Source of the DNA: Gammaproteobacteria bacterium
GTDB taxonomy: Bacteria; Pseudomonadota; Gammaproteobacteria; Pseudomonadales; M0112
Reading direction: 5' to 3'
NCBI GenBank assembly: GCA_006227085.1
Contig: SBFY01000187.1
Coordinates: 1-29,222, forward strand
DNA length: 29,222 nucleotides
Shown: positions 8,578 to 16,816 of the stretch, piece by piece
Layout: each line of letters opens with the position of its first letter
Numbering within the stretch: the stretch's first letter is position 1
Made by a program: the position numbers and the translations under genes
Notes under the pieces: model-generated
Told to the model about the DNA's origin: nothing
What the model saw: only the letters and a program-made list of their open reading frames with translations
Databases searched by the model: none

Positions 8578-9090
8578 GTGAGCGTAAAACACATTGTGGT
8601 GCTGATGTTGTCCTTGTTGCCGGCGATGGCGATGGCGGATGGTCGTATCGCAGTCTTGAACCAGCAGCAGGCCATCCTGAATACCGATGCAGCCCAGAAA
8701 CGATTTAAGGCACTGGAATCGACTGCTGACTATAAGGAAGAGTTCCAGCAGCTGCAGGCAATTGAAAAAGAAGGCCAGGACTTGCTCGCCAAACTGAAAA
8801 AAGACGCGGCAGTCATGAGTGATGCGCAGAAACAGGAAATGGGCAAGAAGCTCAACGGCTTGCAGTCAGACGCACAGCATTTGGCAAAAAAATTGCAGGA
8901 AGCCCGCCAGCAGGAATTCCAGCTCTTGTTGCGTGATCTTGGCCCGCGTTACCAGAAAGTGGTTTCCGAGCTGATCAAGAGCGAAGGTATTGGTTTGCTG
9001 CTGAACCAGGAAGTGGGTGTCATATTACATGTGGATAGCAGTTACGATATCACTGCCAAGGTAACGGACAAGTTGAATCGCGGCGAATAA
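8578..9090 (+). CDS. skp: Periplasmic chaperone Skp (OmpH family)
   Basis: Skp is a trimeric periplasmic chaperone that holds unfolded outer-membrane proteins on their way to BamA. The 170-residue product (E. coli has 161) starts with a signal peptide ending in MAMA, cleaved before DGRIAVLN. The mature start with IAVLNQQQAIL and a long charged, Gln/Lys-rich coiled-coil hairpin (about residues 40-125) are typical of OmpH. The start is GTG 8578 with a strong AAGGAG ribosome site at about 8566-8571. It lies 16 bases after bamA and 25 bases before lpxD. Confidence 0.95.
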   Translation: MSVKHIVVLMLSLLPAMAMADGRIAVLNQQQAILNTDAAQKRFKALESTADYKEEFQQLQAIEKEGQDLLAKLKKDAAVMSDAQKQEMGKKLNGLQSDAQHLAKKLQEARQQEFQLLLRDLGPRYQKVVSELIKSEGIGLLLNQEVGVILHVDSSYDITAKVTDKLNRGE

Positions 9091-9104
9091 GCCGGTCAAC
9101 CAAC

Positions 9105-9110
9105 AGGGAG
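9105..9110 (+). promoter_or_regulatory. Ribosome binding site that sets the lpxD start
   Basis: AGGGAG lies five bases before ATG 9116. The in-frame GTG at 9110 overlaps this sequence, so it is unlikely to be the start. Confidence 0.6.
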
Positions 9111-9115
9111 TGGGT

Positions 9116-10126
9116 ATGCCTGAACTGACCCTTGGGGCAGTGGCACAAGCGATTGGTGCTGAGTGCGCCGGGGATGCGGCTTGTGTCATTACAGGCATCC
9201 ATACCTTACAGCAGGCAGGTCCCTCGGAGATTGCGTTCCTGGCGAATGGCGCCTATCGCCGTCACTTGAAGGAAACCCGTGCAGCGGCAGTGATCCTGGC
9301 TGCCGGGTTTGCTGATGAATGCCCGGTACCGTGCCTGGTTGTGGCAAATCCCTATCTGGCGTATGCGCGCCTCTCGCAACTGTTCTCGACCATGCCGGTC
9401 GCCAAGGCTGGCATCCATCCTTCTGCGGTGATTGCGCCGACGGCCCGTGTTGCTGCCACGGCTGCGATTGGCCCCCGGTGCGTCATCGGGGAACACGCCG
9501 TGATTGGTGAACGCACGGTGCTGCAGCCAGGTGTGGTGATCGGGGATCGGAGTCGCGTTGGCGCCGGGTGCTTGTTGCATGCCAATGTCACGCTGTACCA
9601 CGATGTCCAGCTGGGTGACCGGGTGACCGTCCATGGCAGTGCGGTGATTGGTTCAGACGGTTTCGGGTTTGCCTCTTCGCCGGAGGGTTGGGTGAAGATT
9701 GCCCAGAATGGCGGGGTCAGGATTGGTTCGGATGTGGAAATTGGTGCAGGTACGACGATTGATCGTGGTGCCCTCGATGACACCGTGCTGGAAGATGGCG
9801 TGATTGTCGACAATCAGGTCCAGATTGCCCACAATGTGCGCATTGGCCAAGGGACAGCGATTGCCGGTTGTACAGCCATTGCAGGCAGTACCCGCATTGG
9901 CAAGGGTTGTACCATCGCCGGGGGTGTCGGGATAACAGGTCACTTGACCATTGCGGATAATGTCCACATCACGGCGATGAGCTTGATCAGCAAGTCCATT
10001 GATGAGCCGGGTGCCTATTCATCAGGCACGGCGATGGCACCAACGCAGGAATGGCGAAAAAATGCGGTGCGTTTCCTGCAGCTGGATCAATTGTTTCGCC
10101 GCGTGAGTGCGCTTGAGAAAAAGTAA
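9116..10126 (+). CDS. lpxD: UDP-3-O-(3-hydroxyacyl)glucosamine N-acyltransferase
   Basis: LpxD performs the third lipid A step, adding a 3-hydroxyacyl chain from acyl-ACP to the 2-amino group of UDP-3-O-acylglucosamine. The product is 336 residues (E. coli 341). The N-terminal uridine-binding domain (about 1-100) includes the NPYLAYARLS segment. A left-handed beta helix of hexapeptide repeats (about 100-290) follows, with GSDGFGFA, TTIDRGALDDT and the catalytic His within DNQVQIAHNVRIG. A C-terminal helix closes the protein. The start at ATG 9116 is chosen by its AGGGAG site. The order skp-lpxD-fabZ-lpxA-lpxB is the usual lipid A block. Confidence 0.98.
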   Translation: MPELTLGAVAQAIGAECAGDAACVITGIHTLQQAGPSEIAFLANGAYRRHLKETRAAAVILAAGFADECPVPCLVVANPYLAYARLSQLFSTMPVAKAGIHPSAVIAPTARVAATAAIGPRCVIGEHAVIGERTVLQPGVVIGDRSRVGAGCLLHANVTLYHDVQLGDRVTVHGSAVIGSDGFGFASSPEGWVKIAQNGGVRIGSDVEIGAGTTIDRGALDDTVLEDGVIVDNQVQIAHNVRIGQGTAIAGCTAIAGSTRIGKGCTIAGGVGITGHLTIADNVHITAMSLISKSIDEPGAYSSGTAMAPTQEWRKNAVRFLQLDQLFRRVSALEKK

Positions 10127-10149
10127 TGAGCTGCCATGGGCGGCGTGAT

Positions 10150-10153
10150 GGAG
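10150..10153 (+). promoter_or_regulatory. Ribosome binding site that sets the fabZ start
   Basis: GGAG is seven bases before GTG 10161 and 13 bases before the in-frame ATG 10167. The spacing favours the GTG. Confidence 0.55.
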
Positions 10154-10160
10154 TCGTATC

Positions 10161-10607
10161 GTGTTAATGGATGTCAACGAGATTCGTGAGTACTTGCCGC
10201 ACCGCTATCCGTTCTTGCTGGTGGATCGTGTCCTGGAAATGGAAGTCGGTAAATCCATTCATGCTTACAAGAACGTCAGCATCAATGAGCCATTCTTCAA
10301 TGGCCACTTTCCTGATATCCCGGTGATGCCGGGTGTGCTGATTGTTGAAGCCATGGCGCAAGCGGCTGGCATCCTCGGCTTCAAGACCATGAACAAGAAA
10401 CCGACGGATGGTTCGATTTATTACTTCGTGGGTTCTGATGACCTGCGCTTCAAGCGCCCGGTCGTGCCCGGTGATCGCCTTGAGTTGCGTGCCACCGTGC
10501 TGGGCGAAAAGCGTGGTATCTGGAAGTTTGGATGCACGGCCCATGTGGGCGAGCAATTGGCGTGCTCCGGCATCATCCTCTGTGCTGACAGGCAGCGTGG
10601 CACTTGA
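10161..10607 (+). CDS. fabZ: 3-hydroxyacyl-ACP dehydratase FabZ
   Basis: FabZ dehydrates 3-hydroxyacyl-ACP in type II fatty acid synthesis. It competes with LpxA for the same 3-hydroxyacyl-ACP, so the balance sets phospholipid against lipid A. The 148-residue hotdog-fold protein shows LPHRYPFLLVDRV, the catalytic His49 in NGHFPDIPVMPGV and catalytic Glu63 in VEAMAQAAGIL, then YYFVGSDDLRFKRPVVPGD. The sequence strongly resembles Pseudomonas FabZ. GTG 10161 is preferred by ribosome-site spacing; ATG 10167 would remove two residues. The stop overlaps the lpxA start codon (TTGA). Confidence 0.97.
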   Translation: MLMDVNEIREYLPHRYPFLLVDRVLEMEVGKSIHAYKNVSINEPFFNGHFPDIPVMPGVLIVEAMAQAAGILGFKTMNKKPTDGSIYYFVGSDDLRFKRPVVPGDRLELRATVLGEKRGIWKFGCTAHVGEQLACSGIILCADRQRGT

Positions 10608-11374
10608 TTGATCCGCGTGCCATCGTAGATCCGTCTGCGCGTCTGGCAGATGACGTGCAGGTGGGTCCATGGACCATCATTGGCCCGGATGTGGAGATCG
10701 GTCCGGGCACTGTGGTCGCATCGCATGTGGTGATCAAGGGCCCCACGCGTATTGGTGCCGATAACCGCATTTTCCAGTTTTCAACGATTGGTGAAGACAC
10801 GCCTGACCTGAAATACAAAGGTGAGCCGACCCGCCTGGTGATCGGTGATCACAACGTGATCCGTGAAGGCGTCACCATCCATCGTGGCACTGTCCAGGAT
10901 CGTTCCGAGACGACGATTGGCGATCACAACCTGCTCATGGCCTATGTGCACATTGGTCATGACAGTGTGGTTGGTAACCACACAATCCTGGTCAATAATT
11001 CTGCCTTGGCCGGTCATGTGATCGTGGGCGACTGGGCGATCCTGAGTGGTTTTACCCTGGTGCACCAGTTTGTCCATATCGGTGAACACAGTTTTTCAGG
11101 CATGGGCTCAGCCATCGGCAAGGATGTGCCGGCGTATGTGACGGTGGCGGGTAACCCGGCGGAAGCCAAAGGGATTAATGTCGAGGGTCTGCGTCGCCGG
11201 GGTTTTTCCGCTGAGGCGATATCGACCTTGCGCCGTGCCTACAAAGCCATTTACCGACAGGGTATGACCCTGGAAGAGGCCATCACTGAGCTGCAAGGCC
11301 TGCTTGCTGATTGTCCGGAAGTGGGACCCTTGCTGGCGTCCTTGCAATCGTCCACTCGTGGCATCGTGCGTTGA
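10604..11374 (+). CDS. lpxA: UDP-N-acetylglucosamine O-acyltransferase
   Basis: LpxA starts lipid A synthesis by moving a 3-hydroxyacyl chain from ACP to the 3-OH of UDP-GlcNAc. The 256-residue product (E. coli 262) is a left-handed beta helix with a C-terminal helical domain. Visible are MIDPRAIVDPSA, GEPTRLVIGDHNVIREGVTIHRGT, catalytic His119 in VHIGHDSVVGN, and NVEGLRRRGF. Met167 occupies the acyl-chain ruler position (Gly173 in E. coli, Met169 in P. aeruginosa), which predicts use of C10 chains. TTG at 10604 is the only start that gives the conserved MIDP beginning. It overlaps the fabZ stop by 4 bases, so it is probably translated by coupling. Confidence 0.97.
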   Translation: MIDPRAIVDPSARLADDVQVGPWTIIGPDVEIGPGTVVASHVVIKGPTRIGADNRIFQFSTIGEDTPDLKYKGEPTRLVIGDHNVIREGVTIHRGTVQDRSETTIGDHNLLMAYVHIGHDSVVGNHTILVNNSALAGHVIVGDWAILSGFTLVHQFVHIGEHSFSGMGSAIGKDVPAYVTVAGNPAEAKGINVEGLRRRGFSAEAISTLRRAYKAIYRQGMTLEEAITELQGLLADCPEVGPLLASLQSSTRGIVR

Positions 11375-11387
11375 GGGTGATGCCCTC

Positions 11388-12602
11388 ATGACGGATGTTA
11401 CTGTCCCGTCCCGTCCTTTACTGATCGGGTTGCTGGCTGGCGAAGCCTCTGGCGACATCCTCGGTGCTGGCCTGATTGAAGCCTTGAAGAAACGCTACCC
11501 CGATGCCCGTTTTGTGGGTGTGGGTGGTGCACGCATGCAGGCGGCTGGCCTGGAAAACTGGGAACCGATGGACCGCCTTTCAGTGATGGGGCTGGTGGAG
11601 CCGCTCAAGCGCTTGCCAGAACTGCTGGCCATGCGTTCCCGTTTGCGTAAACGTTTTTTGCATATGCGTCCGGATGCCTTTATCGGTATCGATTCGCCGG
11701 ATTTCAATCTCACACTGGAACGACAATTGCGTCGTGCCGGTATTCCCGTCCTGCACTATGTCAGTCCATCGGTATGGGCATGGCGGCGTGGCCGCATCCG
11801 GAAAATCCGCAAGGCGGTGGACCGCATGCTGACCTTGTTCCCGTTTGAAGCCCGTTTTTATGAAGGCGAAAACGTACCGGTCAGTTTTGTGGGGCATCCA
11901 TTGGCGGATCGCCTGGATGGTGAGCCCGGGCAATCGGTTGCCCGTCAAGCGCTGCAGTGTCCCGCAGAGGGAACCCTCATTGCCTTGCTGCCCGGTAGTC
12001 GCGCCGGTGAAATACGGCAAATGGGTGAATTGTTCCTGCAGGTGGCATTACGTTGCCTGCATAAACACCCGGACTGGCGCTTTATCGTGCCGGCAGCATC
12101 ACCGGAGCGTTTGAAAGAACTGGGCAGCCTGTTGAAGCCGTTTGAGGCGGATTTATGCGAGGTGGCAGACACGACTGAATGCCCGGTCAAGCTGGTGGAT
12201 GGGCAGTCGCAGTTGGCGATGACCGCTGCAGATGCCGTCTTGATGGCATCGGGCACCACCACACTGGAAGCGATGCTGTTACGCCGGCCGATGGTGGTGG
12301 CGTATCGCATGGCACCGTTGTCGTATGCCATCCTGTCACGATTAGTGACGGTACCGTGGGTGTCATTGCCAAATTTGCTGGCGAATCGCATGCTGGTACC
12401 GGAATTGTTGCAGGATGCCGCGACACCGGATGCCCTGGCTGGGGCGGTGATGGCATGGTTTGATGAACCGGCGCGCCGTGAAGGCCTGCTCGAGGCATTT
12501 GCCGGGCTGCATGACAGCTTGCGCTGTGATGCCAGTGAGCGTGCCGCTGACGCCGTGTTGCTCACCATTCGCGAATGCCAGTCCCGTCAGGGTGCGCGCT
12601 GA
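11388..12602 (+). CDS. lpxB: Lipid A disaccharide synthase
   Basis: LpxB is a GT19 glycosyltransferase at the inner membrane. It joins 2,3-diacylglucosamine-1-phosphate to UDP-2,3-diacylglucosamine to form the lipid A disaccharide. The product has 404 residues, slightly above E. coli (382). It shows LLAGEASGD at 15-23, FVGVGGARMQAAG, FIGIDSPDFNL, LHYVSPSVWAWRRGRI, SFVGHPLAD, ALLPGSRAGEI and the donor-site region ASGTTTLEAMLLRRPMVVAYR. ATG 11388 follows lpxA by 13 bases with a GAGGG site at 11373-11377. The open frame extends upstream into lpxA, but no better start is seen there. The stop shares one base with the rnhB start (TGATG). Confidence 0.97.
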   Translation: MTDVTVPSRPLLIGLLAGEASGDILGAGLIEALKKRYPDARFVGVGGARMQAAGLENWEPMDRLSVMGLVEPLKRLPELLAMRSRLRKRFLHMRPDAFIGIDSPDFNLTLERQLRRAGIPVLHYVSPSVWAWRRGRIRKIRKAVDRMLTLFPFEARFYEGENVPVSFVGHPLADRLDGEPGQSVARQALQCPAEGTLIALLPGSRAGEIRQMGELFLQVALRCLHKHPDWRFIVPAASPERLKELGSLLKPFEADLCEVADTTECPVKLVDGQSQLAMTAADAVLMASGTTTLEAMLLRRPMVVAYRMAPLSYAILSRLVTVPWVSLPNLLANRMLVPELLQDAATPDALAGAVMAWFDEPARREGLLEAFAGLHDSLRCDASERAADAVLLTIRECQSRQGAR

Positions 12603-13216
12603 TGACGACGGGGTTGTTGCCGCCGGACCCTTGGGACGGTTTTACCGGGGTGCTGGCGGGGGTGGATGAAGCAGGGCGTGGCCCCTTGGCCGGCGATGTG
12701 GTCGCCGCCGCAGTGATCCTCGATCCTGCCCGCCCCATCGAAGGCCTGGCCGATTCCAAGAAGTTGGGTGAAAAGCGCCGTGAATACCTTTCCGGCATGA
12801 TTCGCGAGCAGGCCCTGGCCTTTGCTATCGGGCGTGCCAGTGCCCTCGAGATTGATGAGATCAATATCCTGCAGGCAACCTTGCTGGCGATGAAGCGTGC
12901 CGTTGAGGGCTTGCCGAGGGTGCCTGAGTGGGTATTGGTGGATGGCAACCGGTTGCCCAAGTGGTCCTATCGGGCGGATGCCGTGGTGAAAGGGGATGCC
13001 CGTGTGCCGGCCATCAGTGCAGCATCGATTCTTGCCAAGGTGGCCCGGGATGGTGATATGGTCGAATTGGACCGCCAGTACCCGCAATACGGCTTCCTGC
13101 GCCATAAGGGCTATCCCACGGCTGACCATCTTGAGGCGTTGCGGCGACACGGTGTGACGCCCGTGCACCGGAAAAGCTTTGCGCCGGTGCGTGCTGTATT
13201 GAACCCCTGCGAGTGA
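12602..13216 (+). CDS. rnhB: Ribonuclease HII
   Basis: RNase HII cuts RNA in RNA-DNA hybrids and removes misincorporated ribonucleotides from DNA. The 204-residue product (E. coli 198) carries the complete acidic active site: Asp22 and Glu23 in GVDEAGRGPLAG, Asp114 in VDGNRLP and Asp132 in VVKGDARVP. SAASILAKVARD follows. ATG 12602 overlaps the lpxB stop by one base and has a CAGGG site nine bases upstream. This is its usual place, between lpxB and dnaE. Confidence 0.97.
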   Translation: MTTGLLPPDPWDGFTGVLAGVDEAGRGPLAGDVVAAAVILDPARPIEGLADSKKLGEKRREYLSGMIREQALAFAIGRASALEIDEINILQATLLAMKRAVEGLPRVPEWVLVDGNRLPKWSYRADAVVKGDARVPAISAASILAKVARDGDMVELDRQYPQYGFLRHKGYPTADHLEALRRHGVTPVHRKSFAPVRAVLNPCE

Positions 13217-13285
13217 AGGTGCTAAGGTCAAATCCTGGCGGCTGACCTGGCTGTATTCCTGGACCGGTACCCTGAAGGTGCATTG

Positions 13286-16200
13286 ATGACCCCCGGATTT
13301 GTCCATCTCCGGTTGCATACCGATTATTCCCTGAAAGACGGCCTGGTGCAGGTTGGCGATCTGGTCAAGCGCACGGCCGAGCTGGGGATGCCGGCGGTAG
13401 CGGTTACCGATAACAGCAACCTGTTTGCCTTGATCAAGTTCTACAAGAAGGCCTTGTCGGCCGGTATCAAGCCGATCGCCGGTGCGGACCTTTGGGTGCT
13501 GGATGCCGCGGGGGAAGAACCCAGCCTGCTGACGGTGCTGGTGCAGGACCCGCAGGGTTACAAGAACCTGATTGTGCTGGTGTCGGCGGTGTGGCAACAC
13601 CAGCAACTGGGAAAGCCGTTGTTGCCACGGGCTGTACTGGAACAACACAGTGCTGGCCTGATTGCGCTGTCGGGGGGACGCGAAGGCGATATCGGCAAGT
13701 CCTTGCTGGCGGGCCACGGCCAGCAGGCCGGACAGCAGCTGGCGTATTGGCAGGGGGTTTTCCCCGGCCGTTTTTACCTTGAGCTGCAGCGCACGGGTCG
13801 TGAGCATGAGGAAGATTACCTGCACGCGGCCGTGGGGTTGGCACTGTCGAGTGCGTGCCCGGTGGTCGCCACGAATGATGTGCGGTTCCTGAAGCCGGAA
13901 TCCTTCGAGGCGCATGAAGCCCGGGTCTGTATTGCAGACAGTTATGTGCTGGAAGACCCGCGACGTCCGCGCCTGTATTCCGAACAGCAGTACCTGCGCA
14001 GTCCGGAAGAAATGGCTGAATTGTTTTCGGATATCCCGGAAGCCTTGGCCAACTCGGTGGAAATTGCCCGTCGCTGTTCAGTGCAGATTGGTCTTGGCAC
14101 GTATTTCCTGCCGAAGTACCCGGTCCCGCAAGGACACACTGAGGACAGTTTCTGTCGCGAACAGGCGCATGCGGGATTGACGGAGCGTTTGCAGGTACTG
14201 CAATCGGTCAGGCCGGAAGGTAAGCCGCTGGATGAAAGCGTGTACCGGCAGCGCCTCGACTTCGAGCTCGATGTGATCGCACAGATGGGGTTTCCCGGTT
14301 ACTTCCTCATCGTGATGGACTTCATTGGGTGGGCCAAGCGCAACGGGGTGCCGGTTGGTCCCGGTCGTGGCTCCGGTGCCGGTTCCCTGGTGGCCTATGC
14401 CTTGGGTATCACCGATCTTGACCCGTTGGCCTATGACTTGCTGTTCGAACGATTCCTGAATCCGGAACGGGTATCCATGCCCGACTTTGACGTCGACTTC
14501 TGCCAGGACGGCCGTGACCGGGTGATCCAGTACGTGGCCGGAAAGTATGGCCGTGATGCGGTGTCGCAGATCATCACGTTTGGCACCATGGCCGCACGGG
14601 CAGTGGTGCGTGATGTGGCTCGCGTGCAAGGCAAGCCGTATGGCCTGGCTGACAAGCTTTCCAAGTTGATTCCGGGAACGCCGGGCATGACCTTGAATGA
14701 TGCCATGGCACAGGAAGAGCCACTGCGTGAATTCATCGCATCCAGCGATGAGGCATCCGAGATTCTTGATATGGCGTTCCAGCTGGAAGGCCTGTCACGC
14801 AATGTCGGCAAGCATGCCGGTGGTGTGGTGATCGCGCCCGGTCCGCTGACGGACTATGTGCCAACGTACTGTGATGCGGACGGCGCCAATGTGGTGAGCC
14901 AGTTCGACAAGGATGATGTGGAGGCGGCCGGCCTGGTGAAGTTTGACTTCCTGGGCTTGCGCAACCTCACCATCATTGACTGGACACTGCGCATGATTAA
15001 TCGCCGGCGCACACAGGCTGGCGAGCCGGCCATCGATATCAATTTGATCCCGATGGATGATGCGGCGACCTATGCCTTATTGAAGCGTGGCGATACCACG
15101 GCGGTGTTCCAGCTCGAATCACAAGGCATGAAAGAACTGATCAAGCGCCTGCGACCGAGTTGTTTTGAAGACATCATTGCGCTGGTGGCCTTGTTCCGGC
15201 CTGGTCCATTGCAGTCCGGGATGGTGGATGATTTCGTTAATCGCAAACACGGTCGTGCCGAGGTGGTGTACCCGCACCCCTTGCTGGAGCCCGTGCTCAA
15301 GCCGACCTATGGTGTCATCGTGTACCAGGAACAGGTCATGCAGATCGCGCAGGTGCTGGCAGGTTATACCTTGGGTGGCGCGGATCTGTTGCGTCGTGCC
15401 ATGGGTAAGAAGAAGCCGGAAGAAATGGCCAAGCAGCGCGCCATTTTTGAGGAAGGTGCTACCCGGCAAGGCATTGAAGCCAGGCTGGCGACATCCATTT
15501 TTGATTTGATGGAAAAATTTGCTGAATACGGCTTTAACAAATCGCATTCGGCTGCGTATGCGTTGGTGGCGTACCAGACAGCATGGTTAAAAGCGCACTA
15601 CCCGGCGGAATTCATGGCAGCCACGCTGTCTTCCGTCATGGACAACACCGATAAAGTGGTCAGCTTGCTGGAAGAATGCCGCCGTATGGGTCTGGACGTG
15701 TTGCCACCGGATGTGAATCGCAGCGAGTGGTCATTCACCGTTGATGAGCAAGGCCGCATTGTGTACGGCATGGGAGCGATCAAGGGGTTTGGCGAAGGGG
15801 CGGCGGAAGGTATTATCCAGGCGCGCGAACATGGCCTGTTCAAAAACCTGTATGACTTCTGCCAACGTTCGGATATGCAAAAAATCAACCGGCGCGCATT
15901 GGAAATCCTGATCCGCTGTGGCTTGTTTGACAGTCTTGGCGAAGAGCGCTCACGACTGGTCGCGTGCATGGATGAAGCGATCGGTGCGGCTGAACAGCAG
16001 GCACGCAATGCAACGGCAGGTATTGATGATTTGTTTGGTGGCGCAGTGCCGGATCATCATGAGGATGTGTATCGCGGCGTGCATCATGTGCGGCCATGGG
16101 ATACGCACACGCGCTTGCAAGGTGAAAAGGAAACACTGGGCTTGTACCTGAGTGGTCATCCGATTGATCCCTATGAGGCGGAGATGCCGCGATTGGTCAC

Positions 16201-16750
16201 GCGTCGGCTGGACCAGTTGGAGCCGACGGCCCGTAATGAGACGGCCCGTGTTGCTGGATTGATCCTGCAGGTGCGTACCATCAAATTGAAAAATGGTGAC
16301 ACGGGTGCCTTTGCGTTACTGGATGACCGCACGGCGCGCGTCGAGGTGGCGTTCTTTTCGGAGGCCTACAACGCGTTCCACAACAAACTGGTGAAAGATA
16401 CCCTGGTGGTGGTGACGGGTGAGGTCAGCGAAGATCGTTTCAATGGTGGTTTGAAAGTCACTGCGCGGGACCTGCAGGGCATTGATGAGGTGCGACAGGA
16501 GAAAGTGAGCTGCCTGATGTTGCGCCTGAGTCGAGACATGCTGGGTCGGCAGCTGCTGGATCGCTTGGCAGAAACCCTGCGGCCAGGCGATCGCCAGGGT
16601 TGCCCGGTACGCGTTGAATATATTGGTGAATCCGCGAAAGGCTTGCTGGCATTCGGGGACGAGTGGCGGGTCAAGCCGACCGACGAGCTGCTGCGGCGCT
16701 TGCGTGAGCAGCTGGGCCCAGAGGCGGTCAGCCTGCATTATGAGGCCTGA
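13286..16750 (+). CDS. dnaE: DNA polymerase III subunit alpha
   Basis: DnaE is the replicative polymerase subunit. The 1154-residue product matches E. coli (1160). It has an N-terminal PHP domain from FVHLRLHTDYSLKDG (about 5-270), then palm, thumb and fingers with VGPGRGSGAGSLVAYALG. The catalytic Asp400 and Asp402 sit in MPDFDVDFC and Asp554 in VKFDFLGLRNLT. TLGGADLLRRAMGKKKPEEMAKQR and YGFNKSHSAAYALVAYQTAWLKAHYPAEFMA follow, and a C-terminal OB fold region starts near 985. The expected clamp-binding pentapeptide is IDDLF (913-917) and lacks the usual leading Gln. ATG 13286 has AAGG seven bases upstream; the TTG just before it is less likely. A 69-base gap separates it from rnhB. Confidence 0.98.
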   Translation: MTPGFVHLRLHTDYSLKDGLVQVGDLVKRTAELGMPAVAVTDNSNLFALIKFYKKALSAGIKPIAGADLWVLDAAGEEPSLLTVLVQDPQGYKNLIVLVSAVWQHQQLGKPLLPRAVLEQHSAGLIALSGGREGDIGKSLLAGHGQQAGQQLAYWQGVFPGRFYLELQRTGREHEEDYLHAAVGLALSSACPVVATNDVRFLKPESFEAHEARVCIADSYVLEDPRRPRLYSEQQYLRSPEEMAELFSDIPEALANSVEIARRCSVQIGLGTYFLPKYPVPQGHTEDSFCREQAHAGLTERLQVLQSVRPEGKPLDESVYRQRLDFELDVIAQMGFPGYFLIVMDFIGWAKRNGVPVGPGRGSGAGSLVAYALGITDLDPLAYDLLFERFLNPERVSMPDFDVDFCQDGRDRVIQYVAGKYGRDAVSQIITFGTMAARAVVRDVARVQGKPYGLADKLSKLIPGTPGMTLNDAMAQEEPLREFIASSDEASEILDMAFQLEGLSRNVGKHAGGVVIAPGPLTDYVPTYCDADGANVVSQFDKDDVEAAGLVKFDFLGLRNLTIIDWTLRMINRRRTQAGEPAIDINLIPMDDAATYALLKRGDTTAVFQLESQGMKELIKRLRPSCFEDIIALVALFRPGPLQSGMVDDFVNRKHGRAEVVYPHPLLEPVLKPTYGVIVYQEQVMQIAQVLAGYTLGGADLLRRAMGKKKPEEMAKQRAIFEEGATRQGIEARLATSIFDLMEKFAEYGFNKSHSAAYALVAYQTAWLKAHYPAEFMAATLSSVMDNTDKVVSLLEECRRMGLDVLPPDVNRSEWSFTVDEQGRIVYGMGAIKGFGEGAAEGIIQAREHGLFKNLYDFCQRSDMQKINRRALEILIRCGLFDSLGEERSRLVACMDEAIGAAEQQARNATAGIDDLFGGAVPDHHEDVYRGVHHVRPWDTHTRLQGEKETLGLYLSGHPIDPYEAEMPRLVTRRLDQLEPTARNETARVAGLILQVRTIKLKNGDTGAFALLDDRTARVEVAFFSEAYNAFHNKLVKDTLVVVTGEVSEDRFNGGLKVTARDLQGIDEVRQEKVSCLMLRLSRDMLGRQLLDRLAETLRPGDRQGCPVRVEYIGESAKGLLAFGDEWRVKPTDELLRRLREQLGPEAVSLHYEA

Positions 16751-16816
16751 TCGTTTCGGTTTGCGGGCAGTTTCAGGTACTATACAGGCCTTGTGGATAG
16801 GGCTTTCAGGACAAAC

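Noticed and set aside
13225..13248. Inverted repeat AGGTCA / TGACCT with 12-base spacer between rnhB and dnaE
   Set aside because: Only six base pairs with no extension; readily expected by chance and no promoter nearby to give it meaning.
12587..13915. A 442-codon open frame on the minus strand opposite rnhB and dnaE
   Set aside because: It lies wholly antisense to two well-supported genes, has a His/Gln/Arg-rich composition typical of a shadow frame, and crosses the gene boundary. No family features were seen.
16751..16816. Possible promoter before accA (TTGCGG at 16761, TACTAT at 16778 or TATACA at 16781)
   Set aside because: Spacing of 11 or 14 bases is too short and matches are weak.
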